Assembly: GCA_039704465.1 (NCBI GenBank)
Contig: JASFAU010000001.1
Span: 434,001 to 498,000, forward strand
Source: Plasmodiophora brassicae
Lineage: Eukaryota > Endomyxa > Phytomyxea > Plasmodiophorida > Plasmodiophoridae
Direction of reading: 5' to 3'
DNA: 64,000 nucleotides
The stretch's first letter is position 1, and the number at the start of each line of letters is the position of its first letter. The notes below the pieces were generated by a model. That model was given only the letters and a program-made list of their open reading frames with translations. It searched no databases and was not told where the DNA came from. Made by a program: the position numbers and the translations under genes. Shown piece after piece: positions 29,657 through 40,693 of this stretch.

Positions 29657-31314
29657 ATGAAGAACCGGCCGGTGCTGTCGGGCAGGTCGTCGTCGGCGTT
29701 GGGGTCGACAGCGACGCAGGCGGCGCCGGGGAGTCCGGCGAGCCCGCGCGCACCGGCCGTCGACCGGGTCCGATCGTCGGCCGCGCTCGCGCACGCCATG
29801 CGCCCCGTGTGGAAGATGGCCGTCGCCGTCCTGTTCTACATCACCGTCGGCGTCCTGATCACGTTCTACAACAAGATGGTGCTGTCGTACAGGTCACGAT
29901 GCGCGTGCCAGGGTGCCGGCCTGTACGCGCGCGACTGACATTTGTGTCCCCCAGGGGGTTCAAATTTGAAATCACAATGATATTCGTCTGTAAACGCTAT
30001 CCCAACCGAATCGCAACGCAGACGCATTGACATTGGTCACACAGGTTCATTCTATAAGCAACTGCCTGCTCTCGGCCGCCTACTGTTACGCGTTCCTGAG
30101 GAAGTCGTCGCTGGTTACAAGTTCGCGGTTCTGGCCCGGAAGGATCACCTGGTCGATCTACTACAGGCAGCTGCTGCCGCTCGGTGCTCTTCTCGGGTAT
30201 CGGTGCTTGTTTGCGAGCCGCCCATATATGGCTCTAACCATCGGGGCTAGGTTCGATATCACGCTGACGAACCTCGCGTTCCGATTGTCCTCCGTCGCAT
30301 TGACTGAGGGTGCGTTTGTCGGCCGCGCTGCGTCCCGTGGCCGATATATTGGCCTGATACGAGCTTCTAGTCGTGAAGTCTGGTGTACCTCTACTGGTTC
30401 TTGCTGCAGGCGTTGCGATGCACCAAGAGACTCTCTCGCGGCGCAAGGTGGCCGTGATTCTGCTATTGTCGCTGGGAATTGTGCTAACGACGTTTGGCGA
30501 ATTTCGCCTGCGGTTCACCGCAATCGTGGCAGCTGCTGGTGCGGCAGTATGTGGTAATGGGAAACCCGTTCCACGAACGGACCTGGGTCTGACGTTCATG
30601 AGACGTAGGCGCTGCAAAGCTTGTCCTGTTACAGATGCTGATGAAGGGACGCGACCATATCCATCCGACGCTGTCGCTCATGTACATGACGTCAAGCGCT
30701 GTCATCTCCCTGCTGATTCCCTTGTTCTGGTTCGAATGGAGCGAACTGGTACATTCCTCTTGGGTATCCTCAGGTAGGGTTCTCCCATTCGTAGCACTCG
30801 CCAACGTCGCCTCTCCTAACGCACCCACCGTCAGATGTGATTCTGTCAACGCTTTCAATGCTGTTGATCGGATCCGGTTTGGCGTTTCTGTTGAACATGT
30901 CGGAATTGATCGTCGTCCAGTGGTCGTCGGCGCTGTCCCTCTGCGTCGCCGGAGTGTTCAAACTGATCATCGTGATCATCGTCTCCTCGGCTTTATTTGA
31001 TTTCAGACCGTCCATCGTTAACGTTTTCGGATGCGTCCTGTCTCTTGTCGGTCGGTCTAGTGCTGCCGTCACGGGTATCGACGAGCCGGGTCTGACAGTC
31101 GTGTAGGGATCGCTGGGTACAACTGGGTCCGATACCATGGTGCGTCGCACCTGTCCCACACTGCAACAGAGCATGGGATCTGACTCTTGTCTTTGCAGAC
31201 GCCCGGCGGGCAGCCCACTACGAGAAGCTCAACCTGGAGCTGACCGAGTTCGACATGGACGATGTGACGCCTGCTGGCTCAGACATCGGTGACGACGATA
31301 ACGTATTCAAGTAA
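29657..31314 (+). CDS. TPT/SLC35C2-type nucleotide-sugar or triose-phosphate transporter
   Basis: Nine exons: 29657-29892, 29955-29989, 30022-30196, 30251-30309, 30371-30553, 30609-30773, 30835-31050, 31107-31139 and 31199-31314. They sum to 1218 bases, giving 405 residues. The family pattern is complete: ITFYNKMVLSYRGFKF, the FDITLTNLAF helix, VVKSGVPLLVLAAGVAM, then LLLQMLMKGRDHIHPTLSL. It closes with AFLLNMSELIVVQWSSALSL, VAGVFKLIIVIIVSSALF and GIAGYNWVRYHD. About ten hydrophobic helices are present. These Golgi or plastid-type antiporters of the drug/metabolite superfamily exchange sugar nucleotides or phosphorylated sugars. The substrate cannot be read from sequence. One intron is only 32 bases, the shortest in the window. 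Confidence 0.85.
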
Positions 31315-31386
31315 AGTGTCGTTTGTGTCAAACGGCGCTTTACGCATCGTTCCAAGCGTCGCAGAAGAGCAATGCCGCTTCTTTAT

Positions 31387-32109
31387 CTACAGAGCAATCA
31401 CGTACAGCATGGCGACCGCGACGACAAGCACGGTCGGCAGCGCCGTCTGGGCCGACGACGTTGACACTCGGGAATCTGCCGCGGGAGTCGGCTTTGGCGT
31501 TGCACCGCCACCATTCGTTGCCGCTGGCGTTGGGCCCGGCGTTGCGAGCGTCGGCACGGCGTCGTTGAAGTTGGTGTCGACGTGGCAGACGTCCATGTCG
31601 GGCGGGCTGAACGCACAGTAATGGCCATGGAAGTGTGAGATGAACATATCGCAGCACATGGTGCCCGGCATGGCACCGGCCGGCATCGCAATGTTGCACG
31701 CCCCGTTGCTGTTGCCGGGCAGGTCCATACAGTTGCCCAGGTTCTGCATCTGGCCGTCGTAGTGGAAGTTGCCGACCCAGGTCGTCAGCGTCGTGTTGTC
31801 GATCGGGTGGCACCAACCTGGACGCCGAACCGTCACCACCAGGCGATACGGCAACGAGGTGCGCTCGTGGTCGGGCATTACCAAAGTCACTGCAGTGGCT
31901 GGCTTGCCAGCATCCGGCCCCGCCGAAGAATGGCCCGCACCGGCCGTCTTGCCTGTCGTGGCACCGACTCAACACATCGAAGCGCCGACTACGTGTACCC
32001 CCGTTATCGTTTCTAACCGAGGCGGCTGCGACGTGTACTTCTTGTACAGGCTGTCTCCCGACGCCAGCGAAAACAAGGCGACCATGAACACCGCAGCCGT
32101 CGTCGACAT
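31387..32109 (-). CDS. Secreted Cys-rich protein with GPI-like tail
   Basis: Exons (minus) 32109-31999 and 31947-31387 sum to 672 bases, giving 223 residues. Signal peptide TAAVFMVALFSLASG, then a domain of about 130 residues with eight or more cysteines (WCHPIDN, NCMDLPGNSNGACNIAM, MCCDMFISHFHGHYCAFSPP). A Thr/Pro/Ala-rich stalk follows and a hydrophobic C-terminus (LPTVLVVAVAMLYVIAL), which is the layout of a GPI-anchored surface protein. No known family. The exact intron end is uncertain by a few bases. Confidence 0.6.
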
Positions 32110-32349
32110 TGTGGCCAGACGCCTCCAACTGGCAATTGCCGCCTTTGGGAAATGTCGCTGACGAGACAGTGGACTGACGAACTCGATCACGGACGCCCCC
32201 AGGGCACGCGCTCCTCCTCATCGTGAGTCAAGTGCCGAGGCACGCCGCGCCCGGGGCAGGATGAGAGAACCAGGCAGGCGCATGCCAACACCGTCATAAC
32301 ATGGTGCCCCCCTTGCCCGGTCATATATTACGCGCTCACGAACGCCCAG
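32110..32349. other. Intergenic region
   Basis: Spacer between two minus-strand genes. No element recognised. Confidence 0.3.
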
Positions 32350-35300
32350 TCAGAACGGTTTAGCGTCGGACCCGCACCAGGGGCACGCCTTGGCCTTGGT
32401 GACGAACCGGTTCCAGTCGTCGCGATTGGCCAGCTTGTGGCACGCGCCGCATTCGACCTTGCTGCTGTCGAGGACCGGGTACCCGGTGACGATGCACGGC
32501 GGCAGGCGCCGGTGACAGCCATGGCACTCCAGCGTCGCCGTGTACGTTCGCGTCCCGCACGACTCGCACGTCCTCTGCGTCAGCGCCTGGCTGTTCGTGT
32601 TGCTCATGGCCGTCTCCAGGACCCAGTCCCGGATCCGCTCCCGGGCGTCCGTCGTGTACGACAGGTCGGTCGGCATCGCGATCTGGTTCGGGGCCGGGAT
32701 GTCCGTCTCCAGGAAGTCGGCGTTGTCCACGTCGCCGTGGTCCGGGTCGTCGACCAGGTCGCAGATGTCGACGAACCGGTTGTAGAACACGAACGCCATG
32801 TTGGACCAGTCGGCGGCCTCGCACGCCTTGCCCGCCTCGTAGAACGCCTTGTCCACGGGCACCTCCCCGACGTACCTCAGCAGAGCGACCGCGATCTTCG
32901 CGACCACCCGCTTCAGGCCCATCGCGTCCGCCTTGGCACGAACCGCCAGCAGGTGGGCGATGAACGCCAGGCGCGTGATCTCGGCGTGGTCCGGCGACCC
33001 GGGCGCCAGGGCGGCGCCCGGCAGGACGACCTGCTCCAGGAACGCGCGTAACGTGCCGGCGCCCGCGTCGGACCCCGACGCCGGCGTCATGGCGCCCTGG
33101 ATCACCTGCCGGGCCAGGTGCTTGTACAACGGGGCGTGCTCCACGCCCGGCGGGATGCCGTGCTCGAGCAGGACCTGCACCGCGTCCTGCCAGGCGGACG
33201 CCCGCACCAGCTTCTGCACGTGCACCATGGCGTACTTGGCGATGTTCGCGCCCGTCGCCTACCACCCGTCGAATATCAGTGCCCAGCGCGGACAAGGCGC
33301 ACACGCCGCTTACGAGCTGGTAGACCTGGGGCCAGTCGCCCCGGGCGGCCAGCGCCTCCAGCTGGGCGTCGGCGCTCGCCGGGACCGGGTGTGTCGCAGC
33401 AACAGCATCCGGCGCCTGGACGACGGCGCTGGGGATCAGCACGGGCTGCACGACGACGGCGACCGGCGTCGCCGGGACGGGCACGCCCTGTGGCCGCGTG
33501 GCCGGCAGGTCGGCGACCAGGTCGGGTCGCCCACTGGCCTTGGCGCAGCGCACCGCCTCGTCCCACATCCTCGCGTTCCTGTACATCGTCACGGCCAGGT
33601 CCACGCGCCCGCCGGCCACGTACAGCGCCTCCGCCGCTGGGCGCTCCTGGGGCCGCACACGTCAGCGCACGTTGGGCGAGGGGGCGCGCGCGCGCTCGAG
33701 AGTGCCGACCTGGCGTTGTTCACGGGCGGCGCCGTGCGCGACATGGACGTCGTTGACGGCGCCGGCGTCGTGCGCCTGCGCGACCTGCAACGCGCGCGCC
33801 CATTCCTGCTGGTGCATCCACATGTCGATCGCTTCGCGCGGCTTGCCGGCCGCCACGAACTCGGTCTCCGCCTGGTCGAACCGCCCGTCGTCCTCCAGCG
33901 ACATGGCCAGCTGCAGGTGCACGTCGGACAGCTTGCCGGGCGCGGCCGCCGCCCCGATCCGGAACGCCTCGGCGAAGTCGTGCCGCTCGAGGGCGGCGTC
34001 GACGGCGCGGTCGACGAGCCCACGCGACACGAGGAACGCGATCGACGCGTCCGGCGCCAGACGCGACGCGTACGCGCAGGCGACGACCTCGTACGCCGCC
34101 TGGCCGCCGTGCTGTTTCGCGACGCGCATCGCGTCGTCCCAGCTGGCGCGCTCCCTGTACATGTCGACGGCCGCCTTCCACTGCCCGCACTTCACGAGGT
34201 GCGCCTCGGCCGTCGCGTAGTTCGCGGACTGCACCGCGTCCTGCGCCAGGCGCGCGTGCGTCTCCTGCAGCAGGTCCGGGCGGTGCCGCTGGATGACGCG
34301 CAGCAGGTCGTCCTGCCGGCCCGCCTGCCTGTACATGTCGGCCGCCTGCATCGGGTCGCCCATGCTGACGAACAGGCGCTCGGCGGACGACAGGTCGCCC
34401 GACGCCATCAACGCGCGCGCCTGCGCCGTGTACGCCGACCGGATCTCGGCGTCGCTCAGCGACCCGACCGCGACGCGATGCGCGTCGTCCAGCGCGCCCT
34501 GCGACAGCCACATCTGGACGGCCGTCAGCGGCATGCCGCCCTGGACGTACTGGCGTTCGGCGTCGCGGAAGCGCCCGGCCTGCACGAGCTGATCGGCGAT
34601 GCGCTTGAAGAACGGGCGCGCCTGGTCCGCGTCGATGTTGCCGAGGATCTGCGCCGCCTTCCCGTACTGGCGCGCCTCGATCGCCGCGTTGATCGCCTTG
34701 ACGTACCGGGCGGCCTCGATGAAGTGGTTGGACGCGGCGTCCCAGTGGCCCAGCGTCGCCAGGTGGTCGCCCCACATCTCCTCGACCTGCACGACGCGCG
34801 CCGGGAACGCGCGCCGGCACAGGTCGATCGCGCGGCCGTACGCGTGGCCGTCCTGGTACGCCGCCAGGGCGCGCTCCAGCATGCCCAGGTCCTGCATGAA
34901 GTCGCCCGCCTTCTCCAGCAGGCCGCCCGATATCAACCCGGACACGATCTGCTCCATCAGCGTCGTGTCGCTCGTCAGGCCGTGCTGAACGACGAGGGCG
35001 GCGGCGTGCGCCGCCCCGCCGCCTTTGATGTACAGGTGGATCGCACCGACGTGGTCGCCCTGGCGCTCCAGCAGGTCGCCCGCTTTGACCTCCTGGCCGG
35101 ACGCGACCAGCACCTCAAAGTACCGCTTGCGAAGCGCGTCCAGGCCGGTGTACCCGCGCGCTTCCGCGATCGCCAGCGCGTTCTCCCATTTGTGCAGCCG
35201 GATGTACATGTCGATCGCGTCCTCGATGCGGCCCGCCCCGACGAGGATCGCTTCGGCGCGCAGCACGTTGCCGGACAGCAGCGCCAGCGCCGCCTGCACA

Positions 35301-37567
35301 TCGGGCGACGACGCGCCCAGGCGCTCCGACTGACGCGCGATCGAGTGCACCGCCCGGGCGCGCGACATGTCGCCCAGAGCGACGTAGCATCGCTCGGCGA
35401 CGGCCAGGTTGCCATCCGACAGGGCCAGCGCCGCCACACGCGCCCACATCGATTCCGATTCGGGAGACTCCTCGCCGACGCGTTCCAGAGCGGCAACGAC
35501 TGCAACGTTGTCGCTCAGTGGTGCCTCCTTCGCGGGCCATGGTCAACAGGGGGGAGGGGCCCGCCTACCTTGTTCGTACTGGCCGGATTCGACGGCCGCC
35601 CCGAACGAGATCAGGGATTCGTCCAGCGGGTACCGTTGGCGTTGCCCGCCGCCTTCATCGACAGTGACGGTCGTGGCGCCATTGGCGCGTTCGATCTGCA
35701 GGACGTCGCCCTTGATCGGGATCGTCGTCAGCTGCTCGGTCTGGTCGATGTTGTACCAGACGAGCAGGTTCGTGCGGTTCTGCGCCACGACGACGTCCGC
35801 ATCGGGCACCCATTGCGCGTAGTTCGCGAACGACGACAACGTCGTCCGGTGCTGCCGCTCGACGTCGAACAGGTGCAGAATGCGGTGCCGGTCCCGGAAG
35901 AGAAGCTTCGTTGCGCGGCCGTTCATCTCCAGCCAGTCGATATCGGCGTCGTGGTTCACGGTCGCAATCGTCACGCCCGACTCCAGGTCCAGGATGACGA
36001 TCGTCTGCAGGTCCAGCAGGTACGCGATGCGCTTCACATCTGCGCAACGTGCGCCGTCCGTCAGGCACCTGTGGGCCAGCGCAAACGCGAACAAACTCCG
36101 GGACTGCACCTGTCGTGTACTTGCCACGCGCCTTATCGATCCGCAGGCTGACCAGGTGCGTCGACGCGTGCTCGGTGCGGCACGACCCGATCACGTTGTC
36201 GTTGCCGAACGCGACGATCGACAGCTCGCCGGCGCTGAACACCATGACGACGCCCGGCGACCCGAAAACGAACTTTGTCTTCGCGTTCGACGCCGTCCCA
36301 GTGACGCCGAGGCCGCGAACCTCGCTGGTCGCCTGCGTGACCATATCGCCGGCGATCAACGTGTCTCGCGTCCGGGCGATGACGTACCGGTCGTGGTAGA
36401 TGTCGACCTTGACGATGGGCGAGGTTGCCCGCGAAGCAATCGTGATCGACAGCGCCCCTTTCGTCAGGTGCCGGACGATCAGCGACGACAACGACGTGAA
36501 CGTGACCTCGAACGTCTGCCGGTACGTGTACCGTCGCAGGCAGGAATCGAACACGTCGATGGCGCCTGTCATCGACGCCGTCACGAGTCGCGATCCATCC
36601 GCTTTCCATTGCACGGCCGTGATGGTGTACAGGTTCTCCATGCGAGGCGATGGAACGCGCTCCCAGCGCCCCTGCTGCTCGCTCCATGCGAAGCTCACGA
36701 ACTGATGGTAATTCCCGAGAACGACGCCCTTGCCGCTGGGCGCGAACGCGGCGCCCGTGAACTCTTTCAGGTTGTCCCCGCCCGGCTCGAACTTGAACCG
36801 CTGCAGCAAGTCGCCCTGGGCGCTGAAGAACTGGACGACGTCGGCGTTGCCAGCGGCGACCAGCGCCGAAGTCGACCACGCCAGGCAGTACGGTGCGAAC
36901 GCCAGGCGTACGACCAGCGCTTTCGTGGCGGGCGACGACCCGGTCGGGAACGTGTACCGGTAGATGTTCCCGTCGGCGTGGGCGCTTGCGAACGAGTGGC
37001 CGTCGGGGCCGGCGGCCATGGCGACAACGGCGCTGTCGGCGTCGAACAGCGTGGCCGATTTGTTGTTCCGCAGGAGGCCGACGCGAAGCTTGCCCTCGGC
37101 GCTGCCGTAGACGAGCTCATCGGGGCGCAGGGACGGCCAGGTCAGCGACGTGCACGGCGACTTTGACGGGAACTTGTTGCAGACCGTCTTCCTGTCGTCC
37201 CAGGTCCCGCCCAGGTTGTAGACGAAGACGACGTTGTCGGTCTGGGCGACCGCCAGCTTTGTGGAATCGGGCGAGAACTCGATGCCCCGTATGAGGAAGT
37301 CCTTCGCCCCGGTCTGGATCGGGGTCAGCACGGCGACGCGATTACGAACCAACGTTTCGGCGGCACCTTGCCGGCGGGTTTCAATGAGAAACGATCGCGC
37401 TGGGTGCCAGCGTCGTCGAAGAGCAGGATTTGCCGATCGGAGGTGGCCGCCGCTAATCGGGAGCCGTTCGGCGCCCAGGACAGGGCGACCACCCGTTGCG
37501 GCAGGTCGCCTTCGGCGGGGGCGTCCCCCGCCGCATCGCGAATGCTCTTCAGGTATCGAAGTTGCAT
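32350..37567 (-). CDS. IFT172: Intraflagellar transport protein 172
   Basis: Six exons (minus): 37567-37367, 37313-36121, 36068-35569, 35499-33710, 33646-33314 and 33258-32350. They sum to 4926 bases, giving 1641 residues; animal IFT172 is about 1750. The N-terminus MQLRYLKSIRDA, then FLIRGIEFSPDSTKLAVAQT, VGLLRNNKSATLFDADS, SAHADGNIYRY and LVVWYNIDQTEQLTTIPI-type blocks form two WD40 propellers. The remainder is TPR-like helical repeat up to the zinc-ribbon-like end (CESCGTRTYTATLECHGC, ECGACHKL, CPWCGSDAKPF). IFT172 is a core IFT-B subunit needed for flagellum assembly. Large plus-strand open frames opposite are antisense shadows. Confidence 0.95.
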
Positions 37568-37849
37568 CTGCGCTCGGTGCCGGCGAACGCAACGACTGGC
37601 GGCGGCGAGCGCTGCCTTCCCCTGTTTTCGAGTCTGTGCCGAACGATGGAAACCGGGAGCGCTGCCCCCTCTTGTACCTACCCCAGTCCACGCCGGCTGG
37701 GCAGGCGGACCTGGCCATTTTATGTGTTTCGTGCATGAGCAGGAGGACGCTGAAGACACGTGGCAGTGTGCACGGCGCCGGTCATAGCGACGGCGGACGT
37801 TGCTCTCACCGAGGAGGGGTGCGACCTCGACGCGCCGTTCAACCGCCCA
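37568..37849. other. Intergenic region
   Basis: 5' flank of IFT172 and upstream flank of the tRNA. No coding signal supported. Confidence 0.3.
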
Positions 37850-37921
37850 TCCGAATTCGTATAGTGGCCAGTATGCATCCCTGTCACGGATGAGACCGGG
37901 GTTCGATTCCCCGATTCGGAG
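37850..37921 (+). tRNA. tRNA-Asp (GTC)
   Basis: 72-base cloverleaf. The acceptor stem TCCGAAT pairs with ATTCGGA and the discriminator is G at 37921. The anticodon stem CATCC/GGATG encloses loop CTGTCAC with anticodon GTC. The T arm is GGGG-TTCGATT-CCCC, and GTATAGTGGCCAGTAT forms the D-arm region (A box). There is no intron. Runs of T within the downstream repeat could terminate RNA polymerase III. Confidence 0.95.
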
Positions 37922-38020
37922 CGGTTCGCTTTGGGTTTTGGCGTCGAGTTTTGTTGCACGAATTTTCGATTCGCAGCGGTTCGCTTTGGGTTTTGGCGTC
38001 GAGTTTTGTTGCACGAAGCT
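37914..38020. repeat. 55-bp tandem repeat overlapping the tRNA 3' end
   Basis: GCGGTTCGCTTTGGGTTTTG through GTTGCACGAA occurs at 37921 and again at 37976. The preceding CGATTCGxA is also shared, so the first unit includes the last bases of the tRNA acceptor stem. Confidence 0.85.
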
Positions 38021-38021
38021 T

Positions 38022-38806
38022 TTATATCGGTGTGTGCCCTCTGCGGGATTCTACGTTTGTCATTGTCCTGGAGACACCACCCACCCGCTGTACTGGGCGC
38101 CACGAGCGATGATCGTTCGCCACTGGGTAGGCGGAACGGTGAAGATTGCAGAGCTCCTGCAGGAGTCCCAGGTGACGTTCGTTCTGCACCTGCGGCTGTA
38201 CCTGCGACGTCGGCATGACGCGTTCTTGCACGTGGACCAGGCTCGCGAGAACAGTTCGGGTTCGCCGGACAGATTCGGCCAGGTCTCGCGCGTAACATGC
38301 ACCACGATTTGCGTCGGCAGATGAAAACGGTACTGTCGCATCACAGGTCGATGTGCTGGCATCTACTACTTGCACAGTAGTGGCACAGCGGGCAGCACTT
38401 GGGACGCAACCGTTATCCGAAGTTACTGATTGCCCTGCAGCGTCCGTTGCATTCGCGTCCTGCGCTTGCGCTGTCGTCATTGGCGAACCGACTGGGACGC
38501 CCGACGTTGACACCCTCGGCAGCTTCACGCGAACCCGACGGTATCTTCGAGCGGTACCAAACAGGTCGCCATCGTCTGGCTGTCCAGCAAACGTGAGACG
38601 CGCCCAGGACAGGCCAGGCGAGGGTGCTGATCGTACGCATGTCAAATATCGATAACGGTCTAGGAAGCGCGACAGAGATGCGGACGTGGTTGATGACATC
38701 AGCGATTGACGAGAACGGTACGTGGGACGATCGGCGCCAGAATAGACAGTACTGTATACCGGTTACCGGATCAACAACGCAGGAGCCGGGAACAGAAACC
38801 AACTAA
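38022..38806 (-). CDS. Uncertain gene, spliced structure unresolved
   Basis: Long overlapping open frames in two phases suggest a spliced gene. One begins at 38802 (VSVPGSCVVDPVTGIQYCLF). Another ends near 38022 and contains a helical stretch (VRRTRTVLASLVHVQERVMP, NERHLGLLQELCNLHR). I could not find a set of introns that links them convincingly and recognise no domain. It lies between the tRNA and ARFRP1. Confidence 0.3.
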
Positions 38807-38809
38807 ACG

Positions 38810-39531
38810 CTACGAAGAGCGCGTCCTTGTTGCTGCTAATCGAGCGGCCCGTTTGGATTCTGGCAGTTGAGCGACGAGCCAGTCGAAGGCGGGTTTGATG
38901 CCGGTACCCGTTAACGCAATCACGTCGGCGACCTTCATCGGGCGGTCAGCTTCGAGGGTCAGAATCTGCTCCACCTCTGTGGCCGATTTCGCGTCAGGCA
39001 GGTCCTGCTTGTTGGCCAGGACGAGTAGCGGCGCATCCGCAACGTCTTCGTGGTCCAGTAATGCCGATAATTCCTTGCGCGCCTCTTCGAACCTCTCGGG
39101 GGCGGCCGCGTCGATCACGTAAACGATCGCATGGCATTCTGAGTAATACTACAGAATTATAAATGCATTCCACGTAGATACAGCGAATCGAAACCGAACC
39201 TTGTTCCATATGATACGTAGGCCAGCCTGGCCGCCAACGTCCCAGAGGACGACGTCCGACCCGGCAATGTCGACGCGAACCACTGCAGCAGCGTACGTAC
39301 AGCGTTAGCATCCCGCGCCAAACCGGAGCGTGATCAGCAGCGGCGCCTACGATTGAACCCGATCGTCGGCGCAATCGTCGGCATCGTCCGTCGGCGATCG
39401 CCCTCATCGTACACGATCCGGACCTGCTCCGCGCACGACGTCTTGCCGGCGTTGTCCAGCCCGACCAGCAGCACCTGGTACGATGGGCGCTCGAACGCCT
39501 TGCCCCACAGGTACCCGATCAGACCGAACAT
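38810..39531 (-). CDS. ARFRP1: ARF-related small GTPase ARFRP1
   Basis: Exons (minus) 39531-39351, 39282-39200 and 39148-38810 sum to 603 bases, giving 200 residues. Start MFGLIGYLWGKAF matches the ARFRP1/Arl3p-type amphipathic N-terminus with no Gly2 for myristoylation. GTPase motifs: GLDNAGKT (P-loop), PTIGFN (switch I), LWDVGGQ (switch II), ANKQDLPDA (NKxD) and ALTGTG (near the SAK position). NKYYSECHAIVYVID is rebuilt across intron 2 and is a hallmark of this branch. ARFRP1 works at the trans-Golgi, recruiting ARL1 and golgins. Confidence 0.85.
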
Positions 39532-39725
39532 GCCCAAACCGCATCCCAAAATGGACCATCTGGCGGTTCCAGTTGTGCCCAGGTGGACTATGTACTGGTG
39601 CCAGCTGCGACCGCATACAATCCAGCATATAGTATCCGTTCTGTACAAGCAGCACGTGCATGCAAGCGTGTGTCTGGGCACGCCTGAGGGCTGGGCAGTT
39701 TTTATGGTCATTGGTTCACCGGATG
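39532..39725. other. Intergenic region
   Basis: Short spacer between two minus-strand genes. Confidence 0.3.
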
Positions 39726-40484
39726 CTAATGCCCATTGGTGCGAAGCCACGAGCAGGCGGCCTTGATGACCTCGGTATTGGCATGCGCTGTGGCCTCTGC
39801 TTCGGGGTCGTCGACAAACCGGGCAAAGGACGCACCTCGAAACTTGTGCGGTCCTGTACAGTTAGATGCGGATCCAATGGTTTGAAGAGCATCCAGGCGC
39901 GCAAGCCGGGCGTTACTGAAGATGTGTTCTTCCCGGCCCTTGAGCAGGACCACGTTTCGAAGGAACCCGCTGTGAAGGTACAGCTCGAACGCGCCCCAGT
40001 TATCTGTTAACGCGAACGCGACCGCTTTTGACGCCGGGACACCATCGGGCTGGTTTGCGTGGAAATGTCGAATCATCGGCAGGAGTGCCGCACGTGCAAT
40101 CCCACGTCGCCGCATTGAAGGAACGATACCAAAGTTTTCGAAGATGTACCAAGCCGCGTACGGATTCGCTGTATCGTTTTCGAGCTCCTTATTTCGCTTG
40201 ATCGTGAACTCGCCAACGAACGTGACGTTGTCGCCCATACGGTCGCAAGCGACGAAGTTGAACTCCCCAGCGTGGCTGAGCTCGCTCTGAGCAATGATAT
40301 ACTGGCCGCCGGGAGAGTATTCCGGATCGGGAAGATAGCGGTTACCTGATATGGAGTTGAGGCCTGGGTCGCGATAAAACCGCTCAACGAGCGTGCGGCA
40401 ACGCCCTACGTCAGCGACGGTAAACACAATCGCGCTCTGGACGCAGGCCACACCAGCAATTAGAGCAAGAAGCGTCGACAGCAT
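39726..40484 (-). CDS. Secreted GNAT-fold acetyltransferase-like protein
   Basis: Single 252-residue frame with a signal peptide (MLSTLLALIAGVACVQS). The body matches a GCN5-related N-acetyltransferase: an N-terminal strand-helix region, VACDRMGDNVTFVGEFTI (beta-strands 2-4), then FGIVPSMRRRGIARAALLPM, which is motif A with the acetyl-CoA-binding RxxGIA loop. DNWGAFELYLHSGFLRN follows and fits motif B. Secreted or lumenal GNATs are uncommon; the substrate cannot be inferred. Two potential N-glycosylation sites (NVT, NDT) fit passage through the secretory route. Confidence 0.65.
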   Translation of the reverse strand: MLSTLLALIAGVACVQSAIVFTVADVGRCRTLVERFYRDPGLNSISGNRYLPDPEYSPGGQYIIAQSELSHAGEFNFVACDRMGDNVTFVGEFTIKRNKELENDTANPYAAWYIFENFGIVPSMRRRGIARAALLPMIRHFHANQPDGVPASKAVAFALTDNWGAFELYLHSGFLRNVVLLKGREEHIFSNARLARLDALQTIGSASNCTGPHKFRGASFARFVDDPEAEATAHANTEVIKAACSWLRTNGH

Positions 40485-40693
40485 CGGTGTCAGCCGTATC
40501 CCACTATTCGGATTCTAGTCGCAATCGACAGTGGACTGGTGGTGACCGTTCGTCCCGGGTTTGGTCAGTCGCGCACTTCGCGCCGCGGGTCACTTCGTTT
40601 GCGCGACCAGCGGCATACCTACACAGTACCATGCAAGGCAGTACATAGCTTGTGGTGATACTGGTGGATAGAATGTGTTGTATTGGACTGAAA

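Noticed and set aside
32849..36151. 1100-codon plus-strand open frame
   Set aside because: Antisense to IFT172. Its Arg/Val/Leu-rich composition is typical of the complement of a GC-rich gene, and it has no domain of its own.
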